Under the pieces are notes generated by a model that searched no databases, had not been told where the DNA came from, and worked only from the letters and a program-made list of their open reading frames with translations. 64,000 bases of DNA, from NCBI GenBank assembly GCA_022577435.1, contig JAKOON010000005.1, positions 10,753,724 to 10,817,723 on the forward strand, in the 5' to 3' direction. The stretch is from Embiotoca jacksoni (lineage: Eukaryota > Chordata > Actinopteri > Embiotocidae). Below are positions 45,076-56,660 of this stretch, piece after piece. A program made the position numbers and the translations under genes. How positions within the stretch are numbered: position 1 is the stretch's first letter; the number at the start of each line of letters is the position of its first letter.

Positions 45076-45193
45076 GTGCTAGCAGTAATGTTGTAGTGAA
45101 AAATATAGTTGTGAAGTTAAGGATGTTTCTCTCCTTAAAACTGGCATCTGTCTGCTCACAGCATCACGTCTCCCCTCTGAGGCCTCCAGAGTC

Positions 45194-48100
45194 TCAGATA
45201 GCGTGACGGTTGTACTCCTGGGGAGGATGCATCCCGTCATAGTGGAACTCCCTCCACTGCTCGGTGCTCTTTCTGGTCCTCTCATCTTGCTCTGGAAGAT
45301 TAGGAGCATTTCAGTGAGTGAATGAGCTCTTCCCTCTCAGCTGCATCCGATATGAACGGTTTACATACCATCATTCTCCTCTTCAGCGTAGCTCTCAAAC
45401 TCATTCCTCTTCTCCTCGTGGAACTCTCTCCTTCGTTCATCAGCAGCCAAAACCTGCTTCTGCTCAGCTGCAAGCACAGCGGGTCGAATTAAATCATCAG
45501 CTTCTTAGATTCAGTCGTTTCGTGTGCCATATTAATCTCACTGCTATTTGGTGTGGATTTGGAATTTATGTTCTTGGATGGAAATGGATGAGGAAATTGA
45601 AAGTTGGTACCAAAATGACAGACTGATAAAGAAGTACTCGCCTTTACTTTAGTTAAATTGGCAATAGAACAATTTAAAACAAAAAAATAAGTGTTGCTTC
45701 AATCAAACTATGACTTAAAGGTACAAAATTATGAAGTTAAAAGTATGAAAAGTACTCATTCTTGGAAACTGACTATTGTCATACATTATTAGATAATTAA
45801 CACTGATGCAGCAGCACTTTAATGTAGTATGTTGTGGTTGAGATTGATTGAACTACTAAAGTAGCTCAGTCCAAAGGGTTCCAACAAGCCCTCTCCCCAG
45901 GATCACTGGGGATAAATCTTGAAGTCTGGAAATTAACTGCAGCAACATAAAGGAACCACAGTTTCCATTTAAAGCTCACATTCAAGTCTAGACACACACT
46001 CTCAAACACCAACACTAAACACAATAACTGGTAAACTTCATTTCAACAAATACCACAGAAGTGAATCACTGTGTCTGGGGATGTTTTTAAACACAGGCCA
46101 GCTATAGGCAGATGCCTGCAGGGCACCAGAGAAGGGAGGGAAACCCTTTGTGATATATTTCAGATGACCCATCTACTTTTAAAAGTCGTCCATTAACTCC
46201 CAACACTCACGTCACACGGTGAGCATAGCTAGATAAAAGCTAAAGTAAACTATGGACCTCTGCTACCCAATGTGAAAGGTTTTGCTTGATTTGGTATTCA
46301 GACTGAGTTAAAGTGTACCAACAGAATATTTGAACATCCTGCTGGGACGTGTGAAGAAGACGAGCACCCGTTCAAATACTCCGACCAGATGTCGGAGAGT
46401 ACGTGAAGCTTACATACCGACTGCAGTAACATTATAAAAAGGCATCAGCTGAGACAGGGAACGTCTAGCACAGCCCTGCTAACCTTTTCAAAGTAAGGTC
46501 ACGACCTTTGACCTTTTATTAGGGTTCTCAGCTCAAGTTTGTGCATGCAGTGGAAAATGAAGCTCATGTTGGGAATTCAAGTCATTAAGCTGTAAATTAC
46601 AAGGTTGAACAAGATTTACAGATGAATGTAGAGGTCAGTATTTTGTCACAAACACGTGAAACTTATTCAGCGGAGTGATTATTGTGGTCACATAACTTCT
46701 TTTTTCTGGTTATCTCTTTCAGACATTGCACAGCGGGTTTAATCACCCATCATTTTATTCACCTCACACACCGCCGCTGACCTGCTTTCATGGCTCACCA
46801 ACTCCCAGAAAAACTCCAAAGTCAAACGGCAGCATTCGTGTGGACTCAGATGTCGACGTTTGGATGTCAAAACTTTTTGCCTCAAAATTGTTCGTCACCT
46901 TATCCACCTACTGTAGTAATTGTTTTTGGTGCCAAGGAGGAACAATTGAAAGTCAGCGCTCAGCTTCAATCACTGATGTTAAAAAACACAAACCCAGCCA
47001 GAAATCTAGGTGTAGTTATGGATTCAGACCTCAATCTGAACAGCCATATTAAGACAATTCCAAAATCAGCCTACCTGAAGAATATATCAAGGATTAGAGG
47101 ACTTGTGTCTCAACAGGATTTGGAAAAACTTCTCAATGCATTTATCTTCAGTAGACTCGACTACTGTAACGGTGTGTTTACAGGTCTCTGTAAAAAGTCA
47201 ATCAGACAGCTGCAGCTGATTCAGAACGCTGCAGCTCGAGTTCTTACTAAGACCAAGAAAGTGGATCACATCACTCCAGTTCTGAAGTCTTTACACCGGC
47301 TTCCTGTCCAACAAAGAATCAACTTTAACATCCTGCTGTTGGTTTATAAAGCACTGAATGGTTTAGGGTCAAAATACATTTGTGATCTGCTGCAACCTTA
47401 TGAACCATCCCGACCCCTCAGGTCGTCTGGGACGAGTCTCCTTCCTGTTCCCAGAGTCAGAACTAAACGTGGAGAAGCAGCATTCAGTTTTTATGGTCCA
47501 CATATCTGGAACAAACTCCCAGAAACCTGCAGGTCTGCTGCAACCCTCAGCTCCTTTAAATAAAGACTGACGACCTTTCTGTTTGCTGCTGACTTTCACT
47601 GAACCAGATTTGAGGATGTTTTAAACTGCACTGTAACTTTTATCCTCCTTTTAGCTTGATTAATGTTTTAATCACTGTTCTTACTTGTCCTTTTCTTTTG
47701 CCTTATGTTTTGATGCTTTTAATGGTTTTATGTGAAGCATTTTTAATTGCCTTATTGTTGAAATGTGCAATACAAATAAACTTGCCTTGCCTTACAGCTA
47801 ATACCTATATCAAATATTGTCCTTTACGCATTTCATCAGCCTGAAAGGGAGATGTGTTTTTATGTCAGTGTGCAGCAGGAGAGGCTCTTCAATGTGAGTG
47901 GATTATTTGTCTCACTTTTTCACTTGCTTTTCTCTCTGACCCCTCTCTGCCTGTGTGTTGGCACATTCCACATTCAGCTCCCAGCCGCTCACCCACTCAC
48001 TCGTCCATCTCGGCCTTCTCACTCTGTTCTCTGCTTTGTGTTCATTTTGTTCATCCTTTAACTGCACAAAGTGTCTCGTTGTTGTTAGACACACGGCGAG

Positions 48101-48259
48101 TTACACAACTCAGACTAGGAGCAGCAGTATCAGTGTGTGCTCTCACCTTCCTGCTGGCAGACCTGCCCCTAACAGTGCCGTTAAATCACTCGAGAATGTC
48201 AAACATTGTGCAGTGTGTGAAGGCTTCAGAAGGGGACGCTGGCAGATGTGCACTAGTGG

Positions 48260-48300
<41 letters not shown>

Positions 48301-50040
48301 AGCTCCATGCTGCCCCGTGGTTCCCGCTGCAGCCTCCAGCAGAGGAAGCAGAGGTGCTCTGAGGACAGACAGGTCTAAGGTGGCCTCTGGTCGTGCCAGG
48401 TCCAGAATACAGTTAACAGTTGCTGACTGCCGTCATCACCAAAACATTCAGAGAGCTGTAAACATGTTTGCTCACTGTACAGTCAGGAAGCGAAAGGTCT
48501 GCATCTTATCGAGTAATTTCACCTCTTATTGAGGCCAGAAGTGAATTTTAATAAAACAAGACATACACATCTATCTCGGAGATTAATGCCACCCGTTTTC
48601 AGCACAGTATCACAGCGTTATGATCAGGATGAAGACAAAAAAAGGTACAAAAGAGGTTTTATCTCTTGTTCCATGCAGAATTCAGCGCCTTAACAAAGGT
48701 ACCAGTACTATTTAGCTTGTGTGTATACGATCAATGCTGTGACTCGTGGATCTCTAGCATGTTGTACATACTTTTTTTCTATTGATGTATATTCCAATGT
48801 ATCAGGCTCTTTTTCAGGGTGAGACACATTTTCTACAGTTAAAGTTTAATTTGGTTATTTTTAGACTCCAATGCATCACGTTGACACTTGTGGAGCGATC
48901 TACCCTTCACTGTCATGTTTTTAGAGTTATGCCAGTTTCTATTAAAATCATCAAATGTGAAAGCTTTTAATGGGAACTTTGGGACTTCAAATGGGACTAC
49001 AATCAAATTATTTTACATTAAATTTGCCTGGCAGTGATTGTCTTTTGACCAGATTAACTTCCCCATAACATCAGCAGAAAAAGAAAGGTGAATCATGAAG
49101 ATTTATCTAAACATTTGCAAATATTACTTGTTTTAAGAGTCAACAACGATGACAGGTGTGCAGGACCAAAAACTCTCCACTGTAAGGAATCCAAAAGTGG
49201 TTCCCGTTTTTAAGAATTATATAATACATTATTAAGAATAACTTTAAGCTGTCAACACTGCAGGATTGATCGGTTATTTGCTCAAAATGAATCCTAAAGA
49301 TTTATTAGGATGAATGGTTCTCGATTCAACATATTGACTTCTATTAAGGTGTGAGGGTGATTCTGCTGCCAAAACCTGTCCTGTATAATGACACACAGAT
49401 GCCACCAAATACCACAAACACACAACCACATACACAGACACACATTTTGGCTGACCAGACCACAGTCCAAAGTTTTTTTTAAGGTGAACTCACCGTTAAT
49501 CTCATCCTGAGACTTCGTAGCCCGTCTGCTGCGTCTTCTGAAGAAGTTTAAGGCATCAGCCTCTTTCATAAAGATCCTCTTCTGAGGACCTGCAGTGGAC
49601 ACAGGAGTTGGTTCAGCTGACAACATTAAGGGATAAAAAGGGAGGATGGCAACAGTAGGAGATATGCAGCTGATGCAGCTGATGTAGCTCCTTACCTTGC
49701 GGATCTTTAACTCTGCCTGTGCTGCTGGGCACAGCTGCAGACTTGGCCTCCGGAGACACTGAGGACAAAATGTGAAAGGCCCAAACTAAATCACAGAGTC
49801 TGACGTCTCATGCTTACCTCTCCATGAATTACAAAGAAAAAAAACAATAGGGCTTTCGCACCATCGGTGCTTGGGCCCTAATAAACATCTGACATTACAA
49901 TTTTTCTTTGAGAAGATACAAATGATATTCAAATCCATAAGTGCCATTAAAAATAAGCCACGTTCTTCTGCACGAAACTCACAGGAAAGTGCCAGAAGCA
50001 CAGTGAGGAGAGCCAGCAGGGTTGCATATGTCCAGGACAT
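45194..50040 (-). CDS. ucma: UCMA / Gla-rich protein precursor (5 exons, complete)
   Basis: Secreted vitamin K-dependent protein of cartilage and bone that binds calcium through gamma-carboxyglutamate and limits calcification. Coding exons in transcript order (minus strand): 50040-49983, 49758-49696, 49589-49494, 45467-45369, 45291-45194; total 414 nt, 137 aa (human 138). The start MSWTYATLLALLTVLLALS is a signal peptide. Then come a Ser/Pro-rich propeptide, the conserved GPQKRIFMKEADALNFF, a dibasic site RRRSRR (residues 58-63), and a predicted 74-residue mature chain. That chain has 16 Glu and contains RRREFHEEKRNEFESYAEEE and QWREFHYDGMHPPQEYNRH. Every splice junction is GT-AG and phase 1. 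It is tail to tail with camk1d. Teleosts carry two ucma genes; which one this is cannot be told here. Confidence 0.95.
46735..47796 (+). mobile_element. 5'-truncated L2-like LINE in ucma intron 3 (antisense to ucma)
   Basis: The plus-strand frame 46790-47563 is the C-terminal end of a fish LINE reverse-transcriptase protein. Blocks: RNLGVVMDSDLNLNSHI, FSRLDYCNGVFTGL, QLQLIQNAAARVLTKTKK, HITPVLKSLHRLPV, LLVYKALNGL and GEAAFSFYGPHIWNKLP, ending ATLSSFK. The start of the copy is frameshifted: VDVWMSK lies in another frame near 46850. The catalytic core and endonuclease are missing. The 3' end GCAATACAAATAAACTTGCC with a TTGCC-type repeat is the usual tail of fish L2-type elements. It cannot mobilise itself. 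Confidence 0.85.
48263..48298. repeat. (GT)n microsatellite in ucma intron 3
   Basis: About 36 bp of GT repeat. The rest of the intron from 47800 to 49490 shows no recognised feature. Confidence 0.9.
49494..49589 (-). CDS. ucma: ucma exon 3: carboxylase-recognition and cleavage region
   Basis: Minus-strand exon reading PQKRIFMKEADALNFFRRRS and on through RRATKSQDEIN. RIFM.E.DA.NF is the most conserved propeptide block of the UCMA family, and the basic run before ATKS fits furin-type cleavage. Acceptor CTGCAG, donor AACG|GTGAGT. Confidence 0.95.
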
Positions 50041-51580
50041 CTTTACCTCTGTGTCTGAATTGTTTTTGAGATATGAGCAGTGAAGGAGAGCAGGAGGGAG
50101 TGAGGTGAGTATCTATGAGAGAGGTGGGGTTGGAGAGCCCGGGGCAATATTGACTGCTTGTCAGTGGAGGGAGGGAGTGACCGTGCAGATCTGATAAGAG
50201 GCTCAGTCCAACAAAGACCTGAGTGGGCTTCCAAGTGTGAGGAATGTGCTGGAGGTTTAATTTTGACTTAATAAACCTATTGCTTTTTTCCATTTTAGCT
50301 GCAATTAAATGAAGCTGATGTGACACCATAAATGGACCCATTGTGCCGTGCACCTTCAGCAGCACAGGCCTGTGAGGGCCTGTTTCTTTAATCACATAGG
50401 GGAAATGTAGGTCTCACAAGAGAGATTACACTTCAGGCTGAATGTGCAGAACTTTCCTGGATAATACTTGGAACAAAGAAGAGGGATGAGTGACAACAAC
50501 AAAAAAATTGACGTTTCTGAAGAAAAAAGTGACAGAAAACACCTGAAGCCCAGAGCCGGAGCAGGGATTTCTTGCCAAATGTCCCCTTTGCAGATGCAGC
50601 TGAAATGGGCCCCTAAACAAGACCACTCTCTCTGCTCTGCATAAACTTGTGCAGGAAAAGATGCAGCCTTCTGTTTGCTTGAGTTTTTTTTTTTCCGACA
50701 ACCTGAATTCTGGCTGTGCCCCAGAAAAGAGTGAATGTTTAAATAGTTTTTGGGGCAGTCCAAGGTGAAGGGATTGTTGCTCAGGGAAGTGAGAATAAAT
50801 TGGAGGGAGGGTTTAAAAAGCTAAGCAGGGAGGATGTTTTACTCAGGTGAGTGTCAAAGGATGTATGGACAAAAATTATTCTTATGTGCACAAACTGAAC
50901 ATCACGTTTGAAGAAATATCAACAGTTTCTGTGACAATTCAGGAAGAAATATTATGTTGTGTTTTTTTTTTCCTGGGTTGTTTGTCTCCTTTTTAGCAAT
51001 TTATCTCAAAAATGTTTAATGAAGCATTAGTGATACAATTTTTTTTTTATTTATTTATTTTTTTTATTTTATTTTTTTACAATATAACTAATTAAAAGCT
51101 AATAATGGAGCCTAAAACTTGTACCACAATATTTGACTTTAAACACAACTTACATTGTACAATGATAATGCCTAATATAAGGCCTTATGTAATATACTAT
51201 ACATGAGTAGTGCGATTTACATCATATGCAAAGTAGATGAAAGTGGAGGATTGATAGAATAAGATGGGAGAATAAAATCTGAGTGAAAAGCACAAGGCAG
51301 ATGTGGGGGAAAATGTAATCCACTGAAGTGTCTCCTCCCAGATGTGACAGTTGTTACATTTGTATAATTACCAAAAATATCTGTTTTATATTTCATATAA
51401 TTACCGAGATGTTGCTCTGTGTCTATCTTTGTTAAAATACAGAGATCTTTAAAAAAAAAACCAAAGAGGAGTCACATGTGGGTGTGTCCCCATCTTCCTC
51501 TACTTGAGTAAATGTCCTTAGTTTAGTTACATTCCACTACTGAGTAAAACTGCCTGCTTTTTGCTCGTGTGTTGATGTTT
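50041..51580. other. ucma upstream region
   Basis: Upstream of the ucma start (to higher coordinates). No TATA box is evident near the ATG. T-rich and A-rich stretches occur at 51030-51080. No gene is recognised between ucma and the CpG-rich block at 51.6 kb; the two would form a divergent pair. Confidence 0.5.
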
Positions 51581-51589
51581 CTTGTGAAA

Positions 51590-52117
51590 TGTTTGCAGAG
51601 TTGGAGAACTACAACATTTCCTCCAGTAGGGGCCGCTGCGGGGCCGCACCGGGCGCATCACTGCCCCCTCACCCCCACACACACCTCTCCCATACCGGCC
51701 GTTAGGCGGCGCTGTTTCCCGGCGGACAGGCTGGTGAGCACGGCGGCGTGGTGGCAGGCAGGCGGCGTCAGCTGGCAGAGGACGCGCTCAGATCAACTGG
51801 TAATCACCCGTCGTCCCTCACACTGCCATGGTCTCATCGACCGAAAAACCAGCGACAAGCGCTTCCTATTTTCCACCTGGAGGGAAACTTTGAAGCCTGA
51901 AGCCGAGCCATGCTGCTGCACGCCACAGCCACGCGGATATAAGCGACACCGCGGAGAAAAAAAAAGAAAAAAGTATCCACGACCACAGCGAAACCACAAG
52001 GAAGAAGGTTTTTCGTTTTTTGTTTTTTTTTCACGCTCGGTGGGTAAAGACGGCATCCGGCCTGAGAAGAAGCTCCGAGGTCGGGGACTCCGGTCGGAGC
52101 GGCGCTAATCGTTTCTG
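51590..52117 (+). promoter_or_regulatory. CpG-rich block, candidate untranslated first exon of a plus-strand gene
   Basis: An abrupt GC- and CpG-rich island in an AT-rich neighbourhood, extending to about 52440. A good donor, TTTCTG|GTGAGAG, lies at 52117/52118. The open frame 51569-52108 is low-complexity and Arg-rich and matches no family I know, so I read the block as 5' UTR and promoter. By human order, neighbours beyond UCMA are PHYH, SEPHS1, BEND7, PRPF18 and FRMD4A. FRMD4A, with very large 5' introns, would fit, but nothing in the sequence proves it. Confidence 0.45.
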
Positions 52118-52851
52118 GTGAGAGCCTCGCATTTTCGGTGTAGGGTTAAGTTTCTGGGGATGTCTCCCGGTGAAACAGCGGCTGGAGGACAAATCAGTAT
52201 CTCCGGCAGCCCGCGTTGACACGAAACGGACTCAACGACGGAGCGATGTTTACTTCTCGGGCTCGGTTCGGTTTGAATGCCGCCGTTTGTCTTGCGAGCT
52301 CGCTCGGTTTGTCCCGTTCACCGGCGGACGGCCGCTGTTAACCTCAAAACTAACCGGGGAGGTCGGCGTCGTCACGCACAAACGAAAGCTCAACTAAGTT
52401 CAGAGAGGTTAATGGTTTCTCATGTCTCTCCCCCCCCCCCGCTGAGTTCATGGTTAAAGATTGCCGTCGTGTTTTGTTGATAAACACCTCTGACCGTGTG
52501 TGAGGACGGCTGCCTGCTCTGCGTGTTTCGTCTTGCACAGTTGCAACTTAAACACTCAGTGTGATCCACATTTCAGAGATGTCCCGTCCTTCTGCTCCAC
52601 GGGTTGTTGTTGTTTTTTTTCTTTTTCTTCTTCTTCTACAAATTACTGGTACCAGTGTGTGAGCTCCCTCCCTGCCAGATCAGCAGCTTTAAGCCGTTTC
52701 AGCTGTTGTCTGAAGGCCGGGACAGGAGCAGCAGCCCGCAGCCCGCAGCCTGCACCGGGAGCACCAGCAGAGACCCCCTGCAGCTTCCAGCAACTCACCC
52801 CACGTTGCAGCTTTCATTCCTCTGCTCCTATGTTCTTCCTCTCGGGAGTTA

Positions 52852-52855
<4 letters not shown>

Positions 52856-52906
<51 letters not shown>
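52856..52906. repeat. (GT)n microsatellite
   Basis: About 50 bp of GT repeat. Confidence 0.92.
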
Positions 52907-52908
<2 letters not shown>

Positions 52909-53234
52909 GGAGGTCGGTGTGAATGTGGCAGGAAGTCCAAAAGGAGTAAATCATTGTTGTCCCATGGCAAACAGATGAGGATGTTCATTTTGGTATGAAA
53001 ATGCCTTTACATATTTATTGTTCTTGTGTTGTCACCTTTGTCTGACCCACTCAGCACCGCTCACAGCACCAAAACTTAACTAACTCTGGATTACACGCAC
53101 TCGTTTTCCAGTGTTTCACGTACACATAACTAAAACTAAAGCGGGCCGCTGCAGCAATCTTGCAATAAATAGGACTTTCGCAAAGTCTGTACATTTTTAT
53201 GTAATCTAATTTTAAGAGCTGTTGGTTGTAAAGC

Positions 53235-53563
53235 GACAATTGGCCAATGAATTGATAAGTTGTTCCACAGAAAATTAATTGTCAACTATTCTGACAGGTG
53301 ATAAATCATTTGAAGTCATTTTTTTTTAATGATTAACGGCTTAAAGTTTCTTATTCCAGCCTCATAAATGTGAATATTTTCTTGTTTCCTTAGTTCTTCA
53401 TGAGAAGAGACTGAAGATCTTTTTGGTTAAGTCGGTTGAGACAGCTGCACCTTCGGTTTTGTCAACACAGGTGGACATTTTTCACCACTTCCCAACATTT
53501 TTGAGACCAGACAGTTGATTTAATTTAATAGATAATCGAAGTAATTGTTAGTTGCAGCCTTAG
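53235..53563 (-). mobile_element. GCTGCAAC-family repeat, fairly complete copy
   Basis: On the minus strand it starts AAGGCTGCAACTAACAATTA and runs through blocks shared with the other copies (GTCTCAAAAATGTTGGG, ATGAAGAACTAAGGAAACAA, ATTCACATTTATGAGGCTGG). It ends in an ATTAATTTTCTGTGG-type inverted end. About 330 bp and non-coding. Confidence 0.65.
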
Positions 53564-53750
53564 TTGGTTGCATTTATGGTCATTTTGGAGGCTGTAATTG
53601 AACTGTTTTGTCTCGCACCGAGAGGTGTCTTCAAAATAGACTCTTTTTAGTCTTCATATACATAATTGGGATGGACAAACTATTAAACCGGTCTCTCAGT
53701 TCATTGCAGCGCTACAAACGACACCCTTCAAAGTGATCACAAAGCTGAAA

Positions 53751-54345
53751 TTAAAGGCACAGTATGTAATTTATGCCGATTGGAGTTCTTCAGTCAAAGC
53801 AATATATAAAAAAAATGGTGTTTCACCGGCGTGGAGACGTAGTGTGGGATCGTGGGAGTTGTTGTCCGTCTTCTTTGTTAAACGACCACCATTGCAGATG
53901 AAAATCGATATTTAGCTTAGCAGTTAGCGCTGCTTTTTTTCTTTTTCTCTCTCCCTCTCATTGTCTACCTTACTTATAATAGTACTTGTAGTAAATGTAG
54001 GTTATTCACCGTGTTAGTGGTGAGGCACGGTGAATTTGAAGCGCTGCTTTGCACCATGAAAACCCAACTGTTAGCTGCTGTCGCCTCCATTAACCGACGT
54101 GAGCGTGACTATTAAAGTGCTTCTCTGCAAGTTACAACACGTAGAGAGAGTAAAGCGAATATGACACCTTTTGACAGGCGACCACATAAAACTGCTACCT
54201 TGATTACAATGACTGATTTCTCTGTGTTTGAACTTCGTTAGAAACATTTGGGATGATGGAAGTACACAACTCAACAAAATATATTACATGGGTCGAATCA
54301 TTCGTAAACACTTTATCGTGGAAAATTCACATAATATACCTTTAA
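53751..54345. mobile_element. Small TIR element related in its ends to the one at 16204
   Basis: The left end is TTAAAGGCACAGTATGTAA. The right end on the other strand is TTAAAGGTATATTATGTGAA. The 595-bp inside is non-coding and differs from the 349-bp element in dhtkd1 intron 12, but the terminal pattern TTAAAGG..CAGT.TGTA is shared. Confidence 0.65.
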
Positions 54346-55368
54346 TACCTCTCTACAACTGTTTAAAATACTATTGGACTGAACAGAGGGCATAATGACC
54401 CTCATTAAGTTGCAGTTTATTGCAGGACTGTTGAATTAGACTGCAGCTACCTTGGTTTACTCTTATACCTGGCATGAGAGCAAACAAAGTTTAATAACTT
54501 TTTAATTTCTGATTACAAATACTTTCTGAGAAACAAAAATGTCTGAAAATACAGAAAAACATTCACATCTAAAATTAATTCTTTGCACCTTTGCTTGTAA
54601 ACATAACTTGAAAGATCATCACCAAAACAGTTATTGATTAATCTCAAGTTATCATTTCTACTCTAGATAAACATAAAAAGATACGATTTGATTTGCTGGA
54701 AGTCAGCAATTGTTAATATGGACTCAGTGACTACAAATACAAATACAACTTTGTACCTGGCAGTTATTATTCGACACTTGTAAATTATTGTCCCTCAGAT
54801 TGCGGGCCAATAGCAAAACAATGTTTGTATTTTACTTTTTATCCTCCCTCTTTTCTTGTTCTAGTAGTTTTGCAAGAACTTTGCTTTAATGAAAATCCAT
54901 ATAAAATTGGAAAAAAATACGATTACAAAAACATTCAGGCTCAGTGACTATAAAGTGGTCCCAGTGAAAACCCAGGTCTGCATGTTACTGTTTACAGTTC
55001 CTCTTGTTTTCTTGGTGGCTGAATGAAAGAGCTGCCAAAGCAATTTCTCTCATTTCCTGTGAGCAGGTTTCAGTTTGACAGCCACAAGCTGCTGAGCTTC
55101 CTCACAAGGCGTGTGTGTCGCTGAGGACCAATCGAAAGTGTGTCTGTTGTGGGCTCACAACGCCCGCTGTCGGTACCTGCAGGAGGGCGAGGAGCTGCTG
55201 GAGGACGGTGTTCCCGTGTGTGTTGGTTTGATGTCGGGTTGTTCTGTTGGTGAAGGCCTTGGGGACGGTGGTGGCACGGTAACCGGACCCGATGTGAAAC
55301 AGCTGTAGCCACCTGGTGCTGATCCCTCGAGTCCCAGTGCAGATCAGATGATGGTCCAGTATGTGAAT

Positions 55369-55404
<36 letters not shown>
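55369..55404. repeat. (GT)n microsatellite
   Basis: About 36 bp of GT repeat, first of two close GT tracts. Confidence 0.9.
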
Positions 55405-55407
<3 letters not shown>

Positions 55408-55556
55408 TGAGCATGCACATGAATGGATGTATTTTTCACATTTTTATTTTTTATTTTTATGGAAAACACATTCAAATCTAATTCAGACCAAACTTAACCT
55501 AACTTTTGGAAGACTTAAATCCTTGTCTTTTACTGGCAAAAGTAGGTATTTTCATG

Positions 55557-55575
55557 GACTGACTGACTGACTGAC

Positions 55576-55636
<61 letters not shown>
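55557..55636. repeat. (GACT)n plus (GT)n compound microsatellite
   Basis: Four to five GACT units (55557-55575) run directly into about 60 bp of GT repeat. Confidence 0.92.
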
Positions 55637-55640
<4 letters not shown>

Positions 55641-56452
55641 GAGCTCATGTTAAAGCAACAGGCCAAGACAGCTGGCTGAAGGTTAATATGTCACCGCTCT
55701 CTGGGGAGCAGCTGCTATGTCACAGGCACCACTCCTGTCTATAGATAGCCATGAATACAAACTCTTCCTCTTTTCTCTGCTGCATTAACACAAGACCTCT
55801 GGCACCAGAATGCAGCGCTGCCTGCTCACATGCAGTTGCCCCACAAGACAAATGCGGCTGCTTGCAAGTTTGGCCGCGTCCACTCCCAGATTTTCTGTTA
55901 CTGTCTGAATCTGGAGGTGTCCGTTGATACTCAAGACCCCCTCCGGCCTCGAGCCAGTTGGCTCCAAACCTGCGCGAGTTATACAGTAATAACTTACACC
56001 ACATATCTGGGTCGTCATCTGTAATGTCTGAGACAGGTGGGGGGCCAAATATTGCCCCCTTTTTTCCCCGTCACTCTTGGCAGGATTTGCAGGCGCTGTC
56101 TGAACACTTGTCTGGTTTTTATTTGGACACACACACATTCATTCAAACCAATGTTATTGCAGTCGGCAAAGCTTTGCATATTTCAGATGCATTGTGTCAT
56201 GTGTTCATAATTAAGTTCTCACTGGTTTAATGAAAATCCCCGTTAAATCTCCGTGTTTGGCTTTTTTAATTAGCTAAATTTAGAGCTGCCCCATTCAACC
56301 TCAGCTCAGGAGGTTTTGCTAATCGGAGACGGAGGACCTCTGTTCAGCGCCTGTGAACAAACATTGGTTTCCCTCTTAATGACATTATCACCTTTTCAAT
56401 TAAACCATACAATGTTTTCACAATGATTTATATGATCCACAACATCTCAATA

Positions 56453-56660
56453 AATAGCTAATTAGTCGACAGATAATTATTGTTTCAATTGTTGTGTCAT
56501 TTATCAAGAATAAATCCCAAATGTTTGCTGCCTCTGGCTTCTCTTATTTGGCACTTTGCAGCTTTTCTGTCTTTTCTATCTTTTCTAAATTAAATATTTA
56601 GAAGTTTTGGACTCTTAGTTGGATAAAACAGCCAATTTGAGATGTCAGTTTGGACTCTTG
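56453..56660 (-). mobile_element. Partial GCTGCAAC-family repeat
   Basis: The plus strand reads CTAATTAGTCGACAGATAAT, then CATTTATCAAGAATAAATCC and CAAATGTTTGCTGCCTCTGG in the reverse family order. The GCTGCAAC terminus itself is missing. Confidence 0.5.

Noticed and set aside
47854..48532. Overlapping long frames around the GT repeat in ucma intron 3
   Set aside because: The Cys-Val runs are translated (GT)n and nothing else is recognisable.
51569..52108. 179-codon plus-strand frame in the CpG block
   Set aside because: It is low-complexity, Arg- and Pro-rich, has no family resemblance and shares its space with other long frames. CpG-island 5' UTR explains it better.
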